DNA of 64,000 nt from positions 18,801 to 82,800 of the forward strand of contig JALFZJ010000063.1 of NCBI GenBank assembly GCA_022783665.1. The letters run 5' to 3'. This document shows positions 9,257 to 17,422 of the stretch, piece after piece. How positions within the stretch are numbered: position 1 is the stretch's first letter; every line of letters starts with the position of its first letter. The notes below the pieces were generated by a model. It was not told the DNA's origin, ran no database searches, and was given only the letters and a program-made list of their open reading frames with translations. Position numbers and translations under genes: made by a program. The stretch is from Arcanobacterium sp. (GTDB lineage: Bacteria > Actinomycetota > Actinomycetes > Actinomycetales > Actinomycetaceae).

Positions 9257-10117
9257 ATGCTTCCTGTTAGTGGATTCAAAGATGACGTGAGGAAGTGGCT
9301 TTCAAGCCGGGGGGCAACTGGCTTAATACCGCAGCCGTGTTTTCTGTTTTCTGAGGCGTCCTTTGAACCAGGGGATGCCAGCTTAGCCGATTACTTCACC
9401 AGCGGTGTGTGGATTTCTTGGCTTGGAGGTCCTGGAATTTCCGGGATTGACTGGCCGCACAATACTGCGGGTAAGCCCTTGGCTCACGTTGCTTCTTTTT
9501 GCTTGAGTGAAGCGCAACCTCATCCCGAAATGGCGGCTTCTTGGGGAAACTATTGCGCTCTACCGGAAGGTTTTCTAGAGATTTATCACGACTTGGAAAC
9601 CTACGGCAGTGAGAGCGAGGATGCGAAGAATGCCGGATGGCTTGTGAGGTATATTCCCAGCATACAAGGCTTAGATTTAGTGAGTCCAAGTAGCGTGTCA
9701 GAGCCTATCTCCGGGGAGGAATGTCAACAAGGGCTCCTCATGCCCGGTTTTACCCTACCCGCATATCCCGATGTCTCTTCTGCTAACGACGTTACATTTG
9801 AGGCATGGGAACACTGCATTGAAGATCTCCAGCAAACTTGGCACGAACAACGCTTCGGTCAAAAAACCGATTACGCCATCCCATTTACGCATCTTGGTGG
9901 GCACTCATGGAATGGAAAGACAGGAATTGAAGAACTACTCCAGATCGTTCTTCCTATTACTGATTCTGATACGCATGTTTTACTGGCAACAGTAGAATCT
10001 TGGACTGCACTTAATGGCTGGTTTGGAGACGCTGGAAATCTAGAAGTATGGATTCGACAAAGCGACTTAACGAAGCTTGATTTCTCCCATGCATGGTGTC
10101 TAATCAGAACCGACTAG
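9257..10117 (+). CDS. DUF1963 (YwqG-like) protein, probable immunity protein
   Basis: A 286-residue cytosolic protein with features of DUF1963: an early PLAHVASFCLSEA strand, a central THLGGHSW segment that replaces the usual KVGG-Y motif, an LLQIVLPITDSD strand, and the C-terminal GDAGNLEVWIRQSDLTKLDF signature. There is no signal peptide. AGGAGG stands 9 bases before the ATG, and the gene lies 17 bases after the secreted toxin gene on the same strand. That arrangement is the usual toxin-immunity order. DUF1963 proteins occur next to polymorphic toxin loci, but no activity has been shown that can be cited here, so the immunity role is inferred. Confidence 0.65.
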   Translation: MLPVSGFKDDVRKWLSSRGATGLIPQPCFLFSEASFEPGDASLADYFTSGVWISWLGGPGISGIDWPHNTAGKPLAHVASFCLSEAQPHPEMAASWGNYCALPEGFLEIYHDLETYGSESEDAKNAGWLVRYIPSIQGLDLVSPSSVSEPISGEECQQGLLMPGFTLPAYPDVSSANDVTFEAWEHCIEDLQQTWHEQRFGQKTDYAIPFTHLGGHSWNGKTGIEELLQIVLPITDSDTHVLLATVESWTALNGWFGDAGNLEVWIRQSDLTKLDFSHAWCLIRTD

Positions 10118-10135
10118 AGTGCACTGATTCCATAT

Positions 10136-10168
10136 GAGGGTAGCTGACAATAATTGTTAGCTACCCTC
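10136..10168 (+). terminator. Strong hairpin after toxin-immunity pair
   Basis: GAGGGTAGCTGACAA pairs with TTGTTAGCTACCCTC around a 3-base loop, a 15-bp stem with one G-U pair, 18 bases after the DUF1963 stop. No long T run follows on either strand. It is the likely transcription end of the two-gene unit. Confidence 0.65.
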
Positions 10169-10326
10169 ATGTTCTTAGGTAGGGGCCCTCGAATCTCTAC
10201 GAGCTTGTCACAGGTCAGCGGGCTGAGCCCCTCGCACACAAAAACTTGGAATCAAACGGGGTATTGACCTGTACTGAACCCTGAAAGTTGGACGGTTATT
10301 TGTTCAGTTTTAGGGTAGGGGGTGTT

Positions 10327-10827
10327 ATGCGTCCTGATAGTTCGTTGTCGGTGGAGCAGCGAGAGGCGGCTGTTGATTCGTTTGAGGCGGGGTATGGCTC
10401 TCGAGCCACAGCGAGAAAACTTGGGTTGCCGTTTCGGCCGGTGAATCTTCTTTATGACAGGTGGGTTATGCATGGGAGAATGGCGCTTGTGGCACGTGAT
10501 ACGAAAGCTGTTTACTCGTGGGAGTTCAAGCGCTCGGTTGTTGCTCGTTTTCTTGCTGGTGAGAGTGCGAGGCAGTTGGCGGCAGAGTTTAATTTTTCTT
10601 CGGTTGATATCGTGTATTCCTGGGTGCGGGTGTGGCGTTTAGCTGGTGATGAGGGCTTACGCCCGAAAAGGCGTGGTAGGAAGCCGAAAACGTTGATTGC
10701 TAGCCCTGATCCCGAGAGGAGCGCGACGGTTCCGGATGCTGCGTTAATTGAGGAGAATACGAGGTTAAAAGCAGAGGTAGCGTATTTGAAAAAATTACGA
10801 GATCTGAGGGATCAGGGGCAAGGCTAA
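10327..10827 (+). CDS. IS150-group transposase orfA
   Basis: A 166-residue DNA-binding subunit of an IS3-family transposase. Two helix-turn-helix units are seen: about residues 8-45 (SVEQREAAVDSFEAGYGSRA) and about 65-105 (WEFKRSVVARFLAGESARQ). A basic linker RPKRRGRKPK and a C-terminal leucine-zipper-like helix (LIEENTRLKAEVAYLKKL) follow. The ATG at 10327 is taken because the protein aligns from there. In this group orfB is normally reached by a -1 frameshift. Here orfA stops at TAA 10825-10827 and orfB resumes in the same frame three codons later, so the stop looks like a nonsense mutation. Confidence 0.8.
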   Translation: MRPDSSLSVEQREAAVDSFEAGYGSRATARKLGLPFRPVNLLYDRWVMHGRMALVARDTKAVYSWEFKRSVVARFLAGESARQLAAEFNFSSVDIVYSWVRVWRLAGDEGLRPKRRGRKPKTLIASPDPERSATVPDAALIEENTRLKAEVAYLKKLRDLRDQGQG

Positions 10828-10836
10828 AAGACCCGT

Positions 10837-11684
10837 GTGGTTGCCACTCTCAGATCTGAATACCCGTTGCCGGTACTGTTACAGGTAGCCAATCTGGCGC
10901 GATCGACGTTCTATTATCAGCTGGGGCAGATGCAGGCTCAGGACCGGCATGTGAAGGTGAAACAGGCGATTCGGAAGATTTTCGATAAAAGCCATCAGCG
11001 TTATGGTTATCGCCGTGTTCGGCTTCAGCTGCTGCGTGATGGGTGGTGTGTGTCGCGCAAGCTTGTTGCTAAGTTGATGAGGCAGCTCGGTTTACGCTCT
11101 AAAACGAGGAAGCGTAAGTGTTACAACTCTTACCGCGGTACAACGTCACGTCGGGCTGATAATCATTTAGATCGGCGGTTTGCCACGGAAAAGCCGAATC
11201 AACAATGGGTCTCCGATATTACCCAGTTCCAGATCTCGGGGCAGAAGCTGTATTTGTCTGCGGTGATGGATTTGTGTGATCATTCGATTCTTGCTCACAC
11301 TCTTTCGGTGTCTCCTACAACGAAAGTGTCCGCGTTGAGCCTGAAAATGCTTTTCGTGTAGCGGGTGATCCTGAAGGTGTTCTTGTTCATACTGATCAGG
11401 GTTATCACTATCAGCACCAGTCATGGATCAGTCAGCTAGTTGAGCATCAGTGCGTTCAATCCATGAGCCGTAAGGGCAATTGTTACGATAACTCCGTGAT
11501 GGAGAACTTCTTTTCTCACTTGAAAGAAGAAATGTTCAACAATGACTCATTCGCTTCCATCAGCGAGCTACGCGCAGCGATTGACGAGTACATACAGTGG
11601 TACAACACTGAGCGTATGCAAGAACGGCTCGGAGGGATGACCCCAAACGAATACCGGCAACACGCACTAACCACCATCGGATAG
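10837..11684 (+). pseudogene. IS150-group transposase orfB (DDE integrase), frameshifted
   Basis: The N-terminal part (10837-11361 frame) has the HTH_21 region (DKSHQRYGYRRVRLQL) and the first catalytic Asp block NQQWVSDITQF. The frame is lost near 11320-11340. Homology resumes in another frame with VLVHTDQGYHYQ (second Asp) and NCYDNSVMENFFSHLKEEMF (Glu of DDE), then the terminal YNTERMQERLGGMTPNEYR. The part between the fragments is shorter than in relatives, so a small deletion is inferred. It is non-functional unless frameshifting occurs, for which no signal is seen. Confidence 0.8.
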
Positions 11685-11769
11685 AATCACACTGTCCAAG
11701 AATTGGGGTTCAGTACAATGATGTGCTAGGTGTTTACTGTAAAATACAGCATAATTTGGGGGTCTTATC

Positions 11770-12261
11770 ATGGAATTCGGATCGTTGGGTGAGTGGGCTG
11801 GGGTAATTGTCGCGCTCCCAGCTCTTGTGGTGTCGTTTTACTCGATCAGACAATCTAAAGAAACTAGCGAAGATGTAGAGAAGCAAAAAGCGGTGATTGA
11901 AGAACAATTAAATACTTTTAAGGCATGGCGTGAATCATTTGACAGTGAGAAAGCTGCCCAAATAGCGGCGTGGTGGGCAGTCAGAGGCGACAACGAATGG
12001 GGAGTAGCCATCAGGAATGAAAGAGCTTTGGTTCGCGATCTTGTGATAGAGCAGCATGGCAGCTATGCTGGAGATCTGACCGCGAACGAGTTGCCGCCCG
12101 GTCTTTTCTTCGCTCCTTCTAAGGGGGATACTTGGAAGATTAGTTCTGTCAAAGAGGAGGACATTTCTCCAGTTTCTAAATCCCGGAAACACAGCATCCA
12201 GCGGGTATCCTATACGGATGTGCTCGGCAAAAAATGCACCTATCTCATGCGTGAGAAGTAG
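11770..12261 (+). CDS. Hypothetical membrane-anchored protein
   Basis: A 163-residue protein of no recognised family. Residues about 5-27 form one hydrophobic segment (WAGVIVALPALVVSFYSI), followed by a coiled-coil-like charged region (about 30-65, SEDVEKQKAVIEEQLNTF) and a soluble C-terminal domain. The topology suggests a small membrane-anchored protein with a cytosolic body. GGGG lies 8-10 bases before the ATG. It sits between an IS element and IS debris and is AT-rich, so it is probably accessory cargo. Function unknown. Confidence 0.55.
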   Translation: MEFGSLGEWAGVIVALPALVVSFYSIRQSKETSEDVEKQKAVIEEQLNTFKAWRESFDSEKAAQIAAWWAVRGDNEWGVAIRNERALVRDLVIEQHGSYAGDLTANELPPGLFFAPSKGDTWKISSVKEEDISPVSKSRKHSIQRVSYTDVLGKKCTYLMREK

Positions 12262-12676
12262 CTGCGATGTAGCAGGTATCTTTATAGATTTAAACCCTGG
12301 CCGTAAGGACAGCTACGACACATCAATAACGACATTGATGCCGACTATTTCGAAGCCAGGCTTAACGCAGTCGAAGCTGATTGCGATATTGATGATGCAA
12401 GCCTCGAATCTAGCCGCAACGTTGCTCGAGCCAACCAGAAGTTGATCAACACTGGTTACGCAGCTCGAGAGGCTGGTGCCACTTAGCAAACCATCGGTGT
12501 CGAGTCTCGGCATCACCCGCCAAGTCACCCACGCCAAATACCCCATCATCTAGCTGGCTCGCGTAGCCGCGACATAGCAGATGAGAGCTTCATCATATTC
12601 GCCTGGACCTGACCCCTTGTTGGTGGACACCTGATACCCGGCCCTGTTGGGTTGGGGAGAAAGGTAATCTACCCTC
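12262..12676. other. Gene-poor stretch with a short coding remnant
   Basis: No complete gene is seen. One frame on the plus strand, about 12307-12486, gives 59 codons of ordinary acidic protein (DYFEARLNAVEADCDIDD, then ANQKLINTGYAAREAG). It has no start codon or ribosome binding site, so it looks like the 3' remnant of a deleted gene. The distal part, from about 12612, is the left end of an IS3-type element. Confidence 0.45.
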
Positions 12677-12763
12677 ATGCCTAGGTACTCCGAACAGTTC
12701 AAGCGTGATACCGTTGTCCTTGGAGTGCTCCGGGTTTTCGGACCATTTGACTTGAGTGTCTAA
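12677..12763 (+). pseudogene. IS3-family orfA fragment
   Basis: Only the first 15 or so codons match a transposase orfA start (PRYSEQFKRDTVVLGV). The frame then runs out at TAA 12761-12763 after unrelated residues. It appears to be the left end of an IS3 element cut by the next IS element, whose own left end begins just after it. Confidence 0.6.
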
Positions 12764-12797
12764 CAGAAAGCCCCACAAGGGCTGGAAAGATAGACAC

Positions 12798-13079
12798 GTG
12801 AAGAAGTTTTCGAAAAATACACCCGAGCAGATCGTGGCCAAGCTTGAACAAATCGTCACACTGCGCGATGGTGGAGCCACCATCAGCCAAGCATGCCGTG
12901 AAGTCGGGATCAGTGAGGCCACATTCCACCGCTGGCAGCGGGAATATGGAGCCATGTCTCGTACTGAGGCCCGTGAATTCAAAGCACTGCGTGATCGTGT
13001 CGCTCGCCTGGAACGTCTGCTGGGGCAAGCCGAGCGGGAAAAAGCAGCAATGCGGGAGCTGATCGAGGGAAAATTTTAA
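12798..13079 (+). CDS. IS3-family (IS51/IS407-like) transposase orfA
   Basis: A 93-residue DNA-binding subunit: KKFSKNTPEQIVAKLEQI, then a helix-turn-helix (ATISQACREVGISEATFHRW) and a heptad-repeat C-terminal helix (LRDRVARLERLLGQAE). This matches orfA proteins of the IS51/IS407 type. The start is a GTG at 12798 with GGAAAG upstream; the longer open frame to 12756 lies in the terminal repeat region. The gene is whole, but its partner orfB is destroyed, so it is not expected to mobilise the element. Confidence 0.75.
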   Translation: MKKFSKNTPEQIVAKLEQIVTLRDGGATISQACREVGISEATFHRWQREYGAMSRTEAREFKALRDRVARLERLLGQAEREKAAMRELIEGKF

Positions 13080-13770
13080 GCCCGGACCGCCGCCATGAGG
13101 CCGTGCATTACCTGATATCAAAGGGGTATACACAGCGTCTGGCCTGTCGGGTAGCCGGGCTATCACGCAGCTCGTATGGACGTCATCGTGTTATGGCCAG
13201 CCAGTCATCACAGTCGGATAAATATGCCGATCTGCGGGCATGACTAGTACGGTTTGCTGATGAGCATCATCGATGGGGCTATCGGCGGGCCTGGAAGCGT
13301 GCCCAGGCTGAAGGCTGGGATGTTGGTCGTGAGACTGTCCGTCGCTTGTGGCGGGCAGAGAATTTGCGGGTTGTTCCACGGCGCAAGGGTAAACGACTAA
13401 GGGCGGGGATTAGTCCTGAGCAGCAGGTCAAGGCTGATCATCCTGGGCATGTGTGGGCGCTGGATTTCCAGTTTGATTCCGACTGGCGGGGTCGGGCAAT
13501 CAAGATCTGCAACATTGTTGATGATTCACTCGTGAGCATGTCAGGTTTACTCTGGGGCGTACGGTGACTGCCAAAGATGTCATTGAGTTGCTTGATGTTG
13601 CTGTGGTGGAGCGGGGCTGTCCTGACGTGCTGCGGATGGATAATGAGCCGGAGTTCATTTCTCGTGCCTTAGCCCAGGTGGTCTGATGAGGTCGGTGCTG
13701 TGAGGGCGTTTATTCCGCCTGGTCAGCCGTGGTGTAACGGGTTTGTGGAGTCGTTTCACAATCGGATGCG
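13080..13770 (+). pseudogene. IS3-family transposase orfB, degraded and rearranged
   Basis: The transposase can be followed through several breaks. The N-terminal RRHEAVHYLISKGYTQRLA region is followed by an in-frame TGA at 13241-13243, then HRWGYRRAWKRAQ and PGHVWALDFQFDSDW (first Asp). After a frameshift near 13525 come TVTAKDVIELLD and VLRMDNEPEFIS (second Asp), and after another near 13680 come AFIPPGQPWCNGFVESF (Glu) and HNRMRD. Right after this the sequence turns into an inverted copy of the gene's own 5' part (13768-13845), so the true 3' end is missing. Confidence 0.8.
13091..13168 (+). repeat. 78-bp inverted repeat, copy 1 (orfB 5' end)
   Basis: This stretch reads in the normal orfB direction and recurs as reverse complement at 13768-13845 with a single mismatch (A in one, G in the other, within the TATC.AAGGGG segment). 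The arms lie 599 bases apart. Confidence 0.9.
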
Positions 13771-13845
13771 TGATAGCCCGGCTACCCGACAGGCCAGACG
13801 CTGTGTATACCCCTTCGATATCAGGTAATGCACGGCCTCATGGCG
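13768..13845 (-). repeat. 78-bp inverted repeat, copy 2
   Basis: Reverse complement of 13091-13168 with one mismatch. It replaces the 3' end of the degraded IS3 orfB and directly abuts the left end of an IS256-type fragment at about 13851. Confidence 0.9.
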
Positions 13846-13850
13846 CGGTT

Positions 13851-14243
13851 GGAGGGTGTCAGATTGTTTGTGTAAGTGGTCAGTCGAGGAGAAAGAGGAT
13901 TGACTATGACTATGATGGATGTTTCAGGTTCTGAGTCAGAGGCTCGCAGGCTGCGCCGGGAGTTGATTGATGATGATTTGCTTGATCGTTTGGTTGAGTC
14001 GAGTTCTGAGCGGGGGGATGAAGGCTGAACTTACCGATCATCTTGGCTATGGCAAGCATGATCCGGCTGGGCGTGGTAGTGGGAACTCACGTAACGGGAC
14101 AAGCCCGAAGACGGTAAAGACGGAAGTTGGTTCGGTCACAATTGATCAGCCTCGTGATCGTGCTGGGACGTTTAAGTCGCATCTTGTCCCGCCCGGTCAG
14201 CGACGTTTGCGGGTTTGGATGACATGATTATCTCGCTGCACGT
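13851..14243 (+). pseudogene. IS256-family transposase fragment with left IS end
   Basis: The sequence GGAGGGTGTCAGATTGTTTG at 13851 resembles IS256-family left ends. A transposase start at ATG 13906 gives EARRLRRELIDDDLLDRL and stops after about 40 codons. Another frame then gives ELTDHLGYGKHDPAGRGSGN, NSRNGTSPKTVKTEVG and PRDRAGTFKSHLVPPGQRR, the well-conserved IS256 N-terminal region. A third frame adds GLDDMIISL before homology ends near 14243. The DDE domain is absent. At least two frameshifts and a 3' truncation leave it dead. Confidence 0.8.
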
Positions 14244-14249
14244 TCCATG

Positions 14250-14572
14250 CGTTTAACCAGGTCAAACGCTATACCACCACACGCTCACGCACCCAATGTG
14301 GCAGGGAACTCTACCGGATAGGCATTGACCTTTTACACGTGAAAACACCCGCAGCACGCGCCGCGTGGATTGATAGCTTTAACGCATGGCATGATCGATG
14401 GAGCAGGTTCCTGAGTGAGAAAACCCGTAACGATCAGGGCAGGCTCTTTGATAAACACGAGCGGCTCGTCAAAGCCTACAACAGCCTGGCAAAGCTGGTG
14501 AGCGATGGAACCTTGTTCACCTTTCTTGACACAGACCTCCACCCCTGGGGACAGACCTGTCAGTTTCGCTAG
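14250..14572 (+). pseudogene. ISL3/IS1249-like transposase fragment
   Basis: An open stretch encodes HAFNQVKRYTTTRSRTQCG, ELYRIGIDLLHVKTPAARA, WHDRWSRFLSEKTR and KHERLVKAYNSLAKLVSDG, which resembles the middle of ISL3-type (IS1249-like) transposases. Both ends are missing: the IS256 fragment abuts it on the left, and its frame runs into a stop after GQTCQFR on the right. It is a remnant only. Confidence 0.6.
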
Positions 14573-14879
14573 CCGAATAATGAGGTCTTTCAGTGAGCGA
14601 GTACGCTCTTCGTCGCGATGCTGGTCGCCACTAAAGACGGCGATGTCGACCGGATAAGTCTTCGCCCGGTGCGACGGGCGCGCCTTCACGTGCCACTGGG
14701 GCCTTGTGCGGATGTGCCCCTTGGGGTAGCCGTAGTCCTCGACAAGTTGGCGGGCAAACGGCTGGACCGCGAGCAGCTCTTCAGGCTTGGCAGGCACCTG
14801 GATGCCGGAGTATAGTGACGACCTTGCCGTCCGGCGCTTCGTCGCCGCTGGGGACTGCCACTGCGGCCTGCTCGCTCAC
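14573..14879 (-). pseudogene. 5' remnant of a type I restriction/methylase-like gene
   Basis: Reading leftward, a GTG at 14879 overlaps the ychF stop (GTGA) and starts [19 protein letters not shown]. After about 30 codons the frame breaks, and a second frame gives KPEELLAVQPFARQLVEDYG, HIRTRPQWHVKARPS and YPVDIAVFSGDQHRDEE. The second part resembles the HsdR N-terminal-type domain (PD-(D/E)XK-like, with PVDIAVF as the Asp strand) found at the front of restriction and methylase proteins. Homology ends where the ISL3 fragment begins. The GTGA overlap suggests the gene was once translationally coupled to ychF. Confidence 0.55.
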
Positions 14880-15985
14880 TTCTTACCCCCAGACGTAAGC
14901 CCAGTACGGAACTCGACGACGTCGCCGTCTTGCATGATATAGTCCTTGCCCTCCATACGGATCTTTCCAGCCGCGCGCGCCTCGTGCATGCCACCGCATT
15001 CCATGAGATCGCTATAGGATACAACCTCGGCCTTAATGAAGCCGCGTTCAAAATCGGTATGGATGACGCCGGCTGCCTGGGGAGCGGTCCAGCCTTTACG
15101 TATCGTCCATGCGCGGCTTTCTTTCTCACCCGCAGTGAGGAAGGTTTGCAGACCCAGCGTCTCGAACCCTACACGGGCAAGTTTGTCGAGGCCGGATTCT
15201 GATTGGCCGGATTCGATAAGCATCTCACGAGCTTCGTCTTCATCGAGCTCCACCAGATCTGCTTCGAATTTCGCATCAAGGAAGATTGCCTCAGCGGGCG
15301 CAACGAGCTCACGAAGTTTGGCTTGCATATCGGCGTCGGCCAAGCCAGCATCATCTGTATTGAACACGTAAATGAATGGCTTCGACGTCATCAACTGGAA
15401 GGTTTTTACAACCTCGGGATCCAGCCCACTCTTGGGAGCGGCCATTGCGGCGGAGAGAGTCTGGCCTTTTTCGAGGAAGTCGAGGGCAAGCTGAGCCTGC
15501 TCTAACACGGCCTTTTCAATCTTCTTCCCCGTCACTTCTTTTTGTAAGCGCGGGATCTGCTTTTCGAGCGTCTGGATATCAGCGAGCACGAGTTCAGTAG
15601 TGATCGTTTCGATATCTGCTGCAGGGTCTACGCGCCCATCCACATGCGTTACATCCGGATCAGCAAAAGCGCGCGTCACCTGACAGATCGCATCGGCTTC
15701 GCGGATATTTGCGAGGAACTGGTTGCCGAGCCCTTCTCCTTGCGAAGCTCCACGCACGATGCCTGCAATATCAACAAAGCTCACGGTTGCGGGTACTACT
15801 TTCGCCGAATGGAACATCTGAGCGAGCTTGTTGAGGCGCTCGTCAGGGAGAGGCACGATACCCACATTCGGCTCGATAGTAGCGAAGGGATAGTTCGCCG
15901 CGAGCACCGTTGCACGAGTGAGCGCATTGAATAGTGTTGATTTACCGACGTTCGGAAGACCTGCAATACCGATAGTTAAAGCCAC
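14876..15985 (-). CDS. ychF: Redox-regulated ATPase YchF (Obg-family P-loop protein)
   Basis: A 369-residue universally conserved P-loop protein that binds ATP rather than GTP and interacts with ribosomes. G1 is [15 protein letters not shown] at residues 8-22. G3 is [19 protein letters not shown] at about 72-90. The NTDDAG segment near residue 207 replaces NKxD, as expected for YchF. A helical insertion follows G3, and the C-terminal TGS domain ([19 protein letters not shown] to the end) is complete. Length is normal. It is the first intact housekeeping gene after the accessory region, and its stop codon is touched by the restriction gene remnant. Confidence 0.97.
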   Translation of the reverse strand: MALTIGIAGLPNVGKSTLFNALTRATVLAANYPFATIEPNVGIVPLPDERLNKLAQMFHSAKVVPATVSFVDIAGIVRGASQGEGLGNQFLANIREADAICQVTRAFADPDVTHVDGRVDPAADIETITTELVLADIQTLEKQIPRLQKEVTGKKIEKAVLEQAQLALDFLEKGQTLSAAMAAPKSGLDPEVVKTFQLMTSKPFIYVFNTDDAGLADADMQAKLRELVAPAEAIFLDAKFEADLVELDEDEAREMLIESGQSESGLDKLARVGFETLGLQTFLTAGEKESRAWTIRKGWTAPQAAGVIHTDFERGFIKAEVVSYSDLMECGGMHEARAAGKIRMEGKDYIMQDGDVVEFRTGLTSGGKK

Positions 15986-16787
15986 ACCAACAGTGTAATT
16001 GGATTCAATGCGAACACGTAATTTGCGCCTCGTGTGCTCGCGTGACGCGTCATCTTAGTGTGCACGTCACCACCTTCTGCGCATACCACTACTTTCTGTG
16101 CACATCACCACGAGCGCCACGTTGAGGTGTTCCATTTTCGAGCGGCTTTCCGCGTATCCACAGCTAGCCGGCAATATCTACAGATGGGTTACTAGTCTGG
16201 ATATCCAATCTCGAATATGGATCTTGCATGGATTGGCGTCAATTCTGAAGTAGTGAGTTTGTCGATTTTGGCACGCCAGCTACTTCCGGGAGAAACAATC
16301 GTCAGCACACACGTGATCAATTCGGTCACGCCATACAGGTGTTTGCTTTCTTTGGCGGGAAGGTTCGATAGTTTCGGATTGGTACGGAGCCGTCATGGTG
16401 GGCGTACCAGTGGCGGATCGCATCATTTCGCTCTTGTGCCCGTTCAATCCGTTTGTTCACGGTTTCAAGCCACGAGGCGAAGTCAAAGGAGCTTCGAAAA
16501 GTATCAGGTTCCAGATACGCCAGGGGCGATATTTCCCCAACATGTGCCGCTAGTGCTACTCGAAGCACATACCTGGTTCCTCTTCTTAATGTCGTCTACG
16601 CTACTGAATGCGCTGTTACATCTTGCGTACTCGCTTAGCCGTTGCCTAAAACCGTATTCAGGAACAATTCACCCGTCAGCAAGTGACACACGAAGAGTAA
16701 ACATTAAGTAAACGGAGTTATCGTGCAGAGGCGTTTATGCCGTATTCTGGCAGTGAGAATTATTAACCTCACGTTAAAGGGGAACTC
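15986..16787. other. Long spacer between ychF and the phosphate genes
   Basis: About 800 bases without a convincing conserved gene. A short near-repeat is present (GTGCACGTCACCAC near 16060 and GTGCACATCACCAC near 16099). A possible 80-codon minus-strand gene lies inside (listed separately). The rest shows no recognised RNA or transposon end. Confidence 0.5.
16326..16568 (-). CDS. Possible small hypothetical protein
   Basis: An 80-residue frame starting at a GTG with AGGAA about 9 bases upstream. The predicted protein has normal composition, with SWLETVNKRIERAQERNDAI and RHWYAHHDGSVPIRNYRTF in the second half. No family is recognised. The opposite strand is also open here (16217-16711) but its translation looks less protein-like. 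Low confidence. Confidence 0.3.
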   Translation of the reverse strand: MLRVALAAHVGEISPLAYLEPDTFRSSFDFASWLETVNKRIERAQERNDAIRHWYAHHDGSVPIRNYRTFPPKKANTCMA

Positions 16788-17414
16788 GTGGCTTTCAATC
16801 GATTCTCACAAGGCGAGTCTGTGCTCGACCTTATCGCAATCCAGGCCAGCCATCTTGAGCGGGCAGCAGAAGCACTCAACAATCTTGCACATGCGAGCCG
16901 CGAGGATCGCGTGAACCTCAACGCTCATCTTCACAGCGTAGAAAATGACGCCGATGAAGCAAGCCATAAGGTACTGAAGAAAATCAACCAGAGCTTCGTA
17001 CTACCATTTGACCGTGAGGATTTGTTTAACCTTACCTCGCTTATCGACGATTGCATCGACATGATCGACGAAGCTGGCGACAACATGGTGCTGTATCGTG
17101 TAGATGAGCTTCCAGTAGACGCTTTCAAACTTATCGAAATCATCGGCAATTGTGCACGCATCACCACGCAGGCGCTCGGCAAGCTCGAAAAGATCGACGA
17201 GAATATGCGCACCTACTGGGTGGAGATCAACCAGCTCGAAAACCACGGCGATACCGTATATCGAACGCTGATGTCTGAATTATTTGCAGACGACGATTCA
17301 CACCCGATGCTCGTGATGCGGATGAAGTTTGTGCTCGATCGCCTCGAAGCCGCGATCGACTGCTTTGAAAACCTTGCAGCAGTAGTTGAAACGATTTCAA
17401 TTAAAGAGTCCTAA
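16788..17414 (+). CDS. DUF47 (PhoU-like) phosphate transport accessory protein
   Basis: A 208-residue all-helical protein of the DUF47/PhoU-like family, the usual cytosolic partner of Pit-type phosphate transporters and probably a regulator of uptake. The family pattern is visible as LHSVENDADEASHKVLKKIN, then LTSLIDDCIDMIDEAGDNM and LENHGDTVYRTLMSELF, with conserved acidic and His residues that could bind metal. It starts at GTG 16788 with AAAGGGG 5 bases before. The Pit transporter gene begins 8 bases after its stop, so the two form an operon. Confidence 0.93.
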   Translation: MAFNRFSQGESVLDLIAIQASHLERAAEALNNLAHASREDRVNLNAHLHSVENDADEASHKVLKKINQSFVLPFDREDLFNLTSLIDDCIDMIDEAGDNMVLYRVDELPVDAFKLIEIIGNCARITTQALGKLEKIDENMRTYWVEINQLENHGDTVYRTLMSELFADDDSHPMLVMRMKFVLDRLEAAIDCFENLAAVVETISIKES

Positions 17415-17422
17415 GGCCACAC

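Larger units (their letters stand above)
10270..11717 (+). mobile_element. IS3-family (IS150-group) insertion sequence, inactivated
   Basis: The element is bounded by imperfect inverted repeats: TGTACTGAACCC at 10270-10281 is matched by the complement of GGGTTCAGTACA at 11706-11717. A second matching block (TTGGAC) lies about 7 bases further in on each side. It carries an orfA with two helix-turn-helix regions and a DDE orfB. No 3-bp target duplication is visible. The element is disabled twice: an in-frame TAA separates orfA from orfB, and orfB is frameshifted near 11330. Confidence 0.85.

Noticed and set aside
12699..13166. 155-codon minus-strand frame over the IS3 element
   Set aside because: It is the reverse reading of the transposase and of its inverted repeat arm; the same peptide recurs at 13743 because of that repeat.
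16217..16711. 164-codon plus-strand frame before the DUF47 gene
   Set aside because: Composition is unlike a protein, no ribosome binding site precedes it, and it overlaps a slightly more convincing minus-strand frame.
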